Position numbers and translations under genes: made by a program | In this document: positions 1 to 6,549 of the stretch, piece after piece | How the letters are laid out: every line of letters starts with the position of its first letter | How positions within the stretch are numbered: the first letter of the stretch is position 1 | The notes under the pieces: generated by a model | Databases searched by the model: none | What the model was told of the DNA's origin: nothing | The model's input: only the letters and a program-made list of their open reading frames with translations | Source of the DNA: CAVVIH01 sp963748295 | Lineage (GTDB): Bacteria > Acidobacteriota > Vicinamibacteria > Vicinamibacterales > 2-12-FULL-66-21 | Direction: 5' to 3' | Length of the DNA stretch: 64,000 nucleotides | Assembly: GCA_963748295.1 (NCBI GenBank) | Contig: CAVVIH010000003.1 | Location: 124,001-188,000, forward strand

Positions 1-111
1 CCGCAAGCTATCAACGCGCTCGGTGAGGATACATATGCGACGCCGGCGTTTGCGGATGGGCGGCTGTACGTGAGGACGTCGTCGGCACTCTGGGCGTTCG
101 GGAGCAACTGA
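1..111 (+). CDS. C-terminal end of a PQQ-type beta-propeller repeat protein (5' end outside window)
   Basis: The open frame from base 1 to the TGA at 109-111 encodes 36 residues with the pattern TPAFADGRLYVRTSSALWAF. That is the last blade of a PQQ-binding-like beta-propeller, in which each blade carries a 'P.vadGrlYvrt...lyaf' signature. The complete propeller gene at 38537-39853 ends in the same way. The rest of the gene lies before the window, so length, signal peptide and partner are unknown. The stop codon is followed within about 10 bases by an ATCCGCG repeat array, as also seen beside the other propeller gene. Function is inferred only at the fold level. Confidence 0.65.
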   Translation, partial: PQAINALGEDTYATPAFADGRLYVRTSSALWAFGSN

Positions 112-119
112 CCCCACCT

Positions 120-415
120 TACGCGCGTTCACATCGAACTTTGCGGTTCCTGCATTGAACCCGCGTGCATCCGCGTCCCGTCGATCGAAGGAATCCGCGC
201 CGATCCGCGTTCCGTAGATTGAAGGAATCCGCGCCGATCCGCGTTCCGTAGATTGAAAGAATCCGCGCCGATCCGCGTTCCGTAAATTGAAAGTATCCGC
301 GCCGATCCGCGTTTCGTTGAGTCATAGAATCCGCGCCCGATCCGCGTCCCGGGCTCATCAACCCGCGGCCATCCGCGTCCCCCCTGAACCGCGGTAAGCC
401 GCGACTCGTATCAGA
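120..415. repeat. ATCCGCG tandem array, about 34-bp period
   Basis: This 309-base spacer holds no credible gene. From 187 to 322 four units of 34 bp follow one another (187-220, 221-254, 255-288, 289-322), each built from ATCCGCGCC, GATCCGCGTT and CCGTNNATTGAA. More degenerate copies extend on both sides. The same word recurs at 38400-38535 and 39874-40130. Small ORFs across it are artefacts of the repeats. Confidence 0.85.
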
Positions 416-420
416 CATTC

Positions 421-2814
421 ATGCCTTTGCCGCTTCGAGGTCCTGGTGTGCTCGAGCTTCGCCTCGCCCTTCGCACTCTGCGCAAACAACCGGTCGTCAC
501 CTTCGCGACCGTGCTCGCGCTGGCCGTGGGGATGGGCATGGCGGCGACCGGCTTTACGCTGCTCGATGCCGTGCTCTACGCCAGACTGCCGTATCCCGCG
601 GCCGACAGGTTCGTGCTGGTCGAGGCGTACACCGACCCCGAGGCCCAGCGCGCGAGCGTAGGCTTCGAAAGGTTCGAGTTCCTCTCGAAGCACGCGAAGA
701 CCTTCGAGCATCTCGGCGCCGTGCGCCAGACACAATTCAACCTTCAGCTGCCGAACGGCGAGATCGTTCCCGTCGACGGCGCATACATGACGCCGGATTC
801 CACGCGCATCTTCCCTCACGGGCCTGTTGCCGGCCGCACGCTCCAGCAGGACGATGCGCTGCCGGGCGCCACAGGCGTGGCGATCCTGCGCGAGAGCGTC
901 TGGCGCCGGCATTTTTCGAGCGATCCCGCGATCGTCGGCGGGATGATCACGCTCTCGGGCGTCCGTCGAAGTGTCGTCGGCATAGTCCCCGACGATTTCC
1001 GGTTTCCAAGCTCCGGCGAGATCTGGGTCCCCCTTGGAGACGAGCCCGACGCGCGAGCCGACGAGTGGCGCGCGGCGCGAGTGTTTGGCCTGTTGTATGA
1101 AGCGGGTGACGTCACTGCCGCGAATGCGGAGCTGACCGCGCTCTCGACGCAGTTCGACGCACGCTCGGCTGGCGTCGAGCGCCAGCGGATCGTCGCGATG
1201 ACCTTCGGGGAGGCGATGTCGCGTGGACTCCAGATGCTGACGTACGTGCTCGTCGGCAGCCTCGTCGCGGTCCTGCTGGTGATCGCGGCGAACGTCGGGA
1301 ATCTGGTACTGGCGAGAACGCTGGCGCGCGCCCGCGAGCTGGCGCTCCACACCGCGCTTGGCGCGAGCCGCGGCAGGATCGTCGCCGGCGTATTCCTCGA
1401 AGTCCTCGTGCTCGGCGGCGCCTCGGCGGTACTCGGCCTGGCCGCCTCGCAGGCGGTCCTTGCGTGGATCAGGCGGACCTTGACGGACATGCCGGTGTGG
1501 GTCGACTTCACCGCCAGCCCGCGCACGATGCTCTTCGTGGTGTGCACGACGCTTCTTGCCGCCACCGTCGCGGGTGTGGTGCCCGCGCTGCGGGCGACCC
1601 GCCGGGACACTGCGGGACTGCTGATGGCCGGAACTCGTCAGGCGTCGGCCGGCTTTGGCATCGCCAGCGGCATCATGGTCGCGGTCCAGGTGGCCCTGTC
1701 GATCGCGCTGCTGAACGGCGCCCTGATCATGGCGCGCGGCGTTGCCGGCTACATGAGCCCCGCGGTGCCGGTGCCCGCGCGGGAAGTGCTCACCGCGCGC
1801 ATCTACGCGCAGTATTCAACGCCGTCGGCGATTGCCGGCGCCGTCGCCGCGATCCCGGGTGTGGTCGCCGCGGGCGCCGCGACGTCGCTTCCGGGGTTGA
1901 GTCCGCCGCTCGAGATGATCGAAGTCCAAAGGACGGATGGACAGTCCGGTTCGATCCTGAACCCCGCGCCCGTGGTCGCTGCCGATCGCGGGTTCTTCGA
2001 GACGCTTGGCGGCGCAGTGCTTGCGGGCCGTGCATTCAGCACGTCCGACGCCGCGGAAAACGCGCCGCCGGTTGCCATCGTGAATCAGCCGTTCGTGACG
2101 AAGTTCTTCGGCGGTGCGAATCCGGTGGGCCACCGGCTGCGACTCGTCCGCGCGCAGTCTGGCGCTTCGCCGGAACCATGGCACGAGATCGTCGGCGTCG
2201 TTCCGGATCTCGGGTTGAGCGCGGGCGACGAAACGATGGCCGCCGGCGTCTACGTGCCGCTGCGCGCCGAGGAAGTGTTTCATGTCGCGCTTCGGTCATC
2301 CGGCGATCGTCAGCGTATCGCCAACACGATCCGGTCCGCGATTGCGACCGTCCACCCGGGCATACAAGTCAGGGAGATCGTTCCGCTCTCGGACGTCGGC
2401 CGTGAGGACCGCGCGGTGTTCGCGGGCATCGGCGCGGCGCTCGCCGGGCTTGGAGGCATGGCGCTGCTCCTTTCGCTGATGGCGACGTACGCGATTCTTT
2501 CGCTGTCCGTTACGCGGCGAACGCGCGAGATCGGAATCCGCGCCGCGCTCGGCGCCTCGCGAGCGCACATTCTCAAGTCGGTCATGGGCAGGACGTGCCT
2601 CGCGCCGGCGATTGGCGCGCTCGCGGGCATCGCGATCGGAGAAGCGCTGGGCGCCGCCCGCGGCATCTTTGCCTTCCGGCTGCCCGAGGACAGCGGCCCC
2701 TGGGGCCTCGTGTCTCTCGCGGCGATCATGATGGCCGCAGGCCTGATCGCCGCGTGGGTCCCCGCCCGCCGCGCGCTCGCCGTCGCACCAGCGGAGGCGC
2801 TTCGCGCTGAATAG
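421..2814 (+). CDS. ADOP-family duplicated orphan ABC permease (MacB/FtsX type)
   Basis: The 797-residue protein has the two-fold architecture of acidobacterial duplicated orphan permeases. An N-terminal transmembrane helix (about residues 28-55) is followed by a MacB-type periplasmic domain (about 60-240), an FtsX three-helix unit (about 270-395), a second periplasmic domain (about 430-630) and a second FtsX unit (about 670-790). The conserved FtsX segments ALHTALGASRGRIV and GIRAALGASRAHIL mark the two halves. No ATPase gene lies nearby, as is usual for this family, so the substrate and energy source are unknown. It lacks the roughly 70-residue cytoplasmic prefix seen in some paralogues here and has no adjacent PadR gene. 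A GTG at 448 is an alternative start. The stop is directly followed by an ACGTGCN heptamer array. Confidence 0.88.
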   Translation: MPLPLRGPGVLELRLALRTLRKQPVVTFATVLALAVGMGMAATGFTLLDAVLYARLPYPAADRFVLVEAYTDPEAQRASVGFERFEFLSKHAKTFEHLGAVRQTQFNLQLPNGEIVPVDGAYMTPDSTRIFPHGPVAGRTLQQDDALPGATGVAILRESVWRRHFSSDPAIVGGMITLSGVRRSVVGIVPDDFRFPSSGEIWVPLGDEPDARADEWRAARVFGLLYEAGDVTAANAELTALSTQFDARSAGVERQRIVAMTFGEAMSRGLQMLTYVLVGSLVAVLLVIAANVGNLVLARTLARARELALHTALGASRGRIVAGVFLEVLVLGGASAVLGLAASQAVLAWIRRTLTDMPVWVDFTASPRTMLFVVCTTLLAATVAGVVPALRATRRDTAGLLMAGTRQASAGFGIASGIMVAVQVALSIALLNGALIMARGVAGYMSPAVPVPAREVLTARIYAQYSTPSAIAGAVAAIPGVVAAGAATSLPGLSPPLEMIEVQRTDGQSGSILNPAPVVAADRGFFETLGGAVLAGRAFSTSDAAENAPPVAIVNQPFVTKFFGGANPVGHRLRLVRAQSGASPEPWHEIVGVVPDLGLSAGDETMAAGVYVPLRAEEVFHVALRSSGDRQRIANTIRSAIATVHPGIQVREIVPLSDVGREDRAVFAGIGAALAGLGGMALLLSLMATYAILSLSVTRRTREIGIRAALGASRAHILKSVMGRTCLAPAIGALAGIAIGEALGAARGIFAFRLPEDSGPWGLVSLAAIMMAAGLIAAWVPARRALAVAPAEALRAE

Positions 2815-2815
2815 A

Positions 2816-2886
2816 GCCACGTGCGACGTGCGTACGTGCTACGTGCTAGTGCACGTGCTACGTGCGGCTTGTCACGTGCTAATGCT
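2816..2886. repeat. ACGTGCN heptamer array
   Basis: The array starts two bases after the stop of the upstream permease. It consists of 7-bp words ACGTGC(G/T), interrupted by GCTTGTC. It fills almost the whole spacer before the DUF411 gene. A 22-bp stretch, at about 2862-2883, recurs exactly in the array at 55170-55250. Confidence 0.85.
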
Positions 2887-2905
2887 CCCACGTTAAACTA
2901 CGGGG

Positions 2906-3394
2906 ATGACCATATTGCCGCGACGCTCCGGATCGCTTGCGCTGTTCGTCACCTTCGTGCTGCTGGCCGCGCAGTCGATCTCCTCCGCACAACAGAAACC
3001 GCCCGCGGTGAAGCCGCTGCTCAACGTCTACAAGACCCCGACCTGCGGCTGCTGCGCGAAGTGGGTCGACCACATGCGCGCCAACGGGTTCGACGCAAAG
3101 GTCCAGGACCTGCCGGATCTGAGCGCAGTGAAGGCGAAGCTTGGCGTACCCGCGGAGCTGGGCTCCTGCCACACCGCGCAGGTCGGGCGCTACGTCATCG
3201 AAGGCCACATCCCGGCGGATGCCGTCCATCGCCTCCTGAAAGAGCGGCCGACAACGGTGAGCGGGCTCGCCGTTCCAGGAATGCCAATGGGATCTCCGGG
3301 GATGGAAGTGCCGGGCGGATCCGTCCAACCCTATCTGATACTGACATTTGACAGGCAGGGGCAGACGACGGTCTACGAGCGGCGCCCCCGCTAA
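2906..3394 (+). CDS. DUF411 family secreted metal-binding-like protein
   Basis: The 162-residue product has an N-terminal signal peptide (hydrophobic stretch about 10-27). The mature part matches DUF411 proteins, which occur near copper and other heavy-metal resistance genes. A thioredoxin-like start LLNVYKTPTCGCCAKW carries Cys47, Cys49 and Cys50, and later GSCHTAQVGRYVIEGHIP carries Cys88, His89 and His101, typical candidate metal ligands. The C-terminal segment is Gly/Pro/Met-rich (GMPMGSPGME), which could also bind copper. No copper pump or regulator is adjacent, so the role in copper handling is an inference from the family. The start is the first Met after the ACGTGCN array. Confidence 0.8.
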   Translation: MTILPRRSGSLALFVTFVLLAAQSISSAQQKPPAVKPLLNVYKTPTCGCCAKWVDHMRANGFDAKVQDLPDLSAVKAKLGVPAELGSCHTAQVGRYVIEGHIPADAVHRLLKERPTTVSGLAVPGMPMGSPGMEVPGGSVQPYLILTFDRQGQTTVYERRPR

Positions 3395-3460
3395 CCGATC
3401 GTTTACCCTTTTCTAACGCCGCTCGAATGAAAGGCTCCGGGAGCGCTGATAGTGTGTGAT

Positions 3461-3490
3461 CTCGGCGTTGGGCGCTCGGCGCTCGGCGTT
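3461..3490. repeat. short GGCGCTC heptamer array
   Basis: About four 7-bp words GGCG(C/T)T(C/G) sit just upstream of the methyltransferase start. The reverse complement of the word is GAGCGCC, a rotation of the GCGCCGA word that makes up the array at 40143-40230, so the two loci belong to one repeat family. Confidence 0.6.
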
Positions 3491-3505
3491 CCGGGGAGGT
3501 CACAA

Positions 3506-4582
3506 ATGCTCGCACCCGTAATCGACAAGTCACCCGCCGAAGTGTTCACGGATCGCATGACGCAGATCCTGAACGACGCCGGGCTCGCGCTCATGATCAG
3601 CGTCGGCCACCGCACGCGGCTGTTCGACGTCATGACCACCCGCGCCGCCTGGACGGCCGTGGATCTCGCCGAGAGCGCCATCCTCAGCGAACGCTACGTT
3701 CGCGAGTGGCTTGGCGCGATGGTCACCGGCGGCATCGTCACCTTCGACGAGCGCCTGCAGCGCTATGCGCTGCCCGCGGCGCATGCCGCCTCGCTGACGC
3801 GCGCGGCGAGCCCGAACAACATCGCCGTCACCACGCAGTGGATCGCGGTGCTCGGCGGCGCCGAAGATGCGATCGTCAAAGCATTCGCGCACGGCCGCGG
3901 CGTGCCGTACAGCGAGTATGCCCGGTTCCACGAGGTGATGGCAGAAGAGAGCCAGCAGACGGTGGTTGCGGCGCTGCAGCAGCACATTCTGCCGCTCGTT
4001 CCCGGACTGACGGACCGGCTGAAGAGCGGAATCACCGTCCTCGACGTGGCGTGCGGAAGCGGACGCGCGCTGCTCGAGCTCGCTGAGGCGTTCCCGGCAA
4101 GCCACTTCACCGGTGTCGATGCCTCGGTCGAGGCGATCACCGTCGCGGCCGAGGCGGCGGCGCGAAGGCGCACGCCGAACACGAGGTTCGTCAAAGGCGA
4201 CATGGCGGAGCTGGATACGCCGCGCGCCTACGATCTCGTGACGGCGTTCGATGCGATCCACGACCAGGCGAAGCCGGCGGTAGTGCTCGAGCGCATTCAC
4301 GCGGCGCTGAAGCCGGGCGGCGTGTTCCTGATGCAGGACATCCTCGGCCATACGCATCTGGCCGACAACATCGGCAGCCCGCTGGCGCCGTTCATGTACA
4401 CGATCTCGTGCATGCACTGCATGTCGGTCTCGCTCGCGGCTGGTGGTCCGGGGCTTGGCGCGATGTGGGGACGCGAGCGCGCGCTCGAGATGCTTGCGGC
4501 GGCCGGGTTTCGCGACGCGCGGGTCGAAACGCTGCCGCACGATCCGATCAACTACTACTACATCGCGTCGAAACAGCAGTGA
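3506..4582 (+). CDS. class I SAM-dependent methyltransferase with winged-helix N-terminus
   Basis: The 358-residue protein has an N-terminal dimerisation/winged-helix-like region (GLALMISVGHRTRLFDVM and SERYVREWLGAMVTGGIVTF). A Rossmann methyltransferase domain follows, with motif I VLDVACGSGRALLELAE at about residues 177-193 and an acidic SAM-binding loop FTGVDAS. It resembles small-molecule methyltransferases of the UbiE/O-methyltransferase type, and the substrate cannot be deduced. I chose the ATG at 3506 because GGGGAGG lies 6-12 bases upstream. A longer in-frame reading from 3452 would have to translate the GGCGCTC repeats. A 70-codon ORF overlaps its stop codon and may be translationally coupled. 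Confidence 0.8.
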   Translation: MLAPVIDKSPAEVFTDRMTQILNDAGLALMISVGHRTRLFDVMTTRAAWTAVDLAESAILSERYVREWLGAMVTGGIVTFDERLQRYALPAAHAASLTRAASPNNIAVTTQWIAVLGGAEDAIVKAFAHGRGVPYSEYARFHEVMAEESQQTVVAALQQHILPLVPGLTDRLKSGITVLDVACGSGRALLELAEAFPASHFTGVDASVEAITVAAEAAARRRTPNTRFVKGDMAELDTPRAYDLVTAFDAIHDQAKPAVVLERIHAALKPGGVFLMQDILGHTHLADNIGSPLAPFMYTISCMHCMSVSLAAGGPGLGAMWGRERALEMLAAAGFRDARVETLPHDPINYYYIASKQQ

Positions 4583-4791
4583 GCGCCTGCACGTTGACCA
4601 GCCGTTCGTTCAGGGTGCAGTTCAGGGCTGACGCCGACATCAGGCGCGGCGACTGCTCGGGGCGGGTGGAACACATCCGCTCCGGCGACGCCGCGCACTT
4701 CACTTCGGCTGACGAACTGCTCTCGTTCCTGGCGCTGTGGCTGTCGCGGGACGTCCGCGACCTGCCGCCGGCAGCCGATCGCCGGACGTGA
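4579..4791 (+). CDS. small conserved-type hypothetical protein, overlapping the methyltransferase stop
   Basis: A 70-codon frame begins with GTG at 4579, overlapping the TGA at 4580-4582 of the methyltransferase (GTGA overlap), which suggests translational coupling. The product reads like a small beta-rich domain: FRVQFRADADIRRGDCSGRV, then VEHIRSGDAAHFTSADELLSF. The pattern 'G.VEHirsG....F.s.dELl.Fl' resembles short acidobacterial hypothetical proteins often found in tandem with regulators. No function can be given. It ends six bases before the start of the winged-helix/hydrolase gene. It could be a chance frame, but the composition and junction argue for a real gene. Confidence 0.55.
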   Translation: MSACTLTSRSFRVQFRADADIRRGDCSGRVEHIRSGDAAHFTSADELLSFLALWLSRDVRDLPPAADRRT

Positions 4792-4796
4792 CACGA

Positions 4797-6542
4797 ATGA
4801 CCCAGTCGGAGCAAGATAGTGGCAGCCTGGGTAGTCCAATGGCTGCCTACACTTTTGGCTCCTTCCGTCTCGATTCAGCCGCAGGCCTGCTTCTCCGGGG
4901 AAGCGACACCGTTCCCCTGGCGCCGAAGGCCTTTGGCGTGCTCGAGTACCTGGTTCAGCATCCGGGACAGCTCGTCACGAAGGACGAGCTGCTCGATCTG
5001 GCCTGGGCGGACGTCCACGTCGGCGACGGCGCGCTGAAGGTCTGCGTCCGCGAGATCCGGCGCGCGCTTGGCGACGATCCGCGCACGCCGCAATACATCG
5101 AGACGGCGCACCGCCGCGGCTACCGGTTCGTCGCGACGGTCACGAAAAAAGAGGGAATGGCCGATCACCTGCCGGTGCCGGCCGACGCCCGCGATCACGA
5201 CGTGGCTCGCCGCGAGCCCGCGCCGGCCGCTGCCTACAACGTGCCGGTGCCCGTCTCCGTTCAGCAGCCGCCCGACACGCATTACGCGCGCAGCGGTGAC
5301 GTCAACATCGCCTATCAGGTCATCGGCGGCGGTCCCATCGATCTCGTCTTCGTGATGGGCTGGGTGTCGCATCTCGACTACTTCTGGGCGGAGCCCTCGT
5401 TCGCGCGATTCCTGAACCGTCTCGCCGCGTTCTCGCGGCTGATCCTGATCGACAAGCGCGGCACCGGCCTCTCCGATCGCGCGCCGGAACTGCCGACGCT
5501 CGAGCAGCGGATGGACGACGTGCGTGCGGTGCTCGATCAGGTGAAGTCCGAACAGGCGGCGCTCGTCGGCGTGTCGGAAGGCGGCCCGATGTGCGCGCTC
5601 TTCGCCGCCACCTATCCACACAAGACCCGCGCGCTCGTGATGATCGGCACCTACGCGAAGCGTCTGCGCGACGCCGAATACCCGTGGGCGCCGACCCGCG
5701 AGCAGCGCGAGGCCTTCTACGAGCAGATCCGCACCGACTGGGGCGGACCGATCGGCCTCGAGGAGCGGGCGCCGAGCGTCGCCGCCGACCCGGCGTTCCG
5801 CGCCTGGTGGAGCACCTACCTGCGGATGGGCGCCAGTCCGGGGGCCGCGCTCGCGCTGACGCAGATGAACGCGGAGATCGACATCAGGAACATCCTGCCG
5901 CTGATTCGCGTGCCGACGCTGGTGCTGCACCGCAAGGACGACCGCTGCCTGAAGGTAGAGGAGGGGCGCTACGTCGCCAGCCGGATTCCCGGCGCGCGGT
6001 TCGTCGAGCTGCCGGGGCAGGATCACCTGCCGTTTGTCGGCGACCAGGATGGACTGCTGACCGAGATCGAGCGCTTCATCATCGAGGCGCCGATGCTGGC
6101 GCCGTTCGACAGCGTGCTCGCCACGGTCGTGCACGCGCGCATCGAAGGAGGCGCAGGGGCTGCCGCATTCCTCGACCACGCGGCGCGCGAGTCGGAGTGG
6201 TTCCGAGGCCACACCATCGAATCATCCGCCGAACGCTTCGTCGCCGCGTTCGACGGCCCCGCCCGCGCGATCCGCTGCGCCACCGCGCTGGCGGCAGCCG
6301 CCGGCCGTTTCGGCGTCGCGGTTCGGGTCGGCATCCATACAGGGGAGTGCACGGTCGCCCACGGCAAGCCGACCGGCGGGCCGCTCGATCTCGCGTCATC
6401 GATCGCCGAGCACGCCGCACCTGGTGAAGTCCTCGTCTCGCGGACCGTCCGCGACATCGTCGGCGACGCGGGCCTGCCCTTCGAGGATCACGGGGTGTCG
6501 CGCATCGGCGAACACGCGACCTATCGGTTGTACAGCGTGTAG
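4797..6542 (+). CDS. CadC/OmpR-type winged helix - alpha/beta hydrolase - degenerate cyclase-homology fusion
   Basis: The 581-residue protein joins three domains. Residues about 18-110 form an OmpR/CadC-type DNA-binding winged helix (YTFGSFRLD, LEYLVQHPGQLVTKDELLD, YIETAHRRGYRFVATV). Residues about 160-440 form an alpha/beta hydrolase with the nucleophile elbow GVSEGG (Ser260), IDKRGTGLSDR and a final GQDHLPF histidine motif. Residues about 455-575 match the tail of class III nucleotide cyclases (VRVGIHTGECTV, GEVLVSRTVRDIVG). In that last domain the usual FTDIVGST metal-binding segment is replaced by ATVVHARIEGG and the second Asp region by ESSAERF, so it is probably catalytically dead. No membrane helix is visible, so it is likely cytoplasmic. 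I chose ATG 4797; ATG 4839 is possible. It may act as a ligand-sensing transcription factor. Confidence 0.82.
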   Translation: MTQSEQDSGSLGSPMAAYTFGSFRLDSAAGLLLRGSDTVPLAPKAFGVLEYLVQHPGQLVTKDELLDLAWADVHVGDGALKVCVREIRRALGDDPRTPQYIETAHRRGYRFVATVTKKEGMADHLPVPADARDHDVARREPAPAAAYNVPVPVSVQQPPDTHYARSGDVNIAYQVIGGGPIDLVFVMGWVSHLDYFWAEPSFARFLNRLAAFSRLILIDKRGTGLSDRAPELPTLEQRMDDVRAVLDQVKSEQAALVGVSEGGPMCALFAATYPHKTRALVMIGTYAKRLRDAEYPWAPTREQREAFYEQIRTDWGGPIGLEERAPSVAADPAFRAWWSTYLRMGASPGAALALTQMNAEIDIRNILPLIRVPTLVLHRKDDRCLKVEEGRYVASRIPGARFVELPGQDHLPFVGDQDGLLTEIERFIIEAPMLAPFDSVLATVVHARIEGGAGAAAFLDHAARESEWFRGHTIESSAERFVAAFDGPARAIRCATALAAAAGRFGVAVRVGIHTGECTVAHGKPTGGPLDLASSIAEHAAPGEVLVSRTVRDIVGDAGLPFEDHGVSRIGEHATYRLYSV

Positions 6543-6549
6543 GTGCAAT

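Noticed and set aside
120..415. Possible CRISPR array
   Set aside because: Units are contiguous, with no unique spacers of constant length, and no cas genes are present. The same applies to 38400-38535 and 39874-40130.
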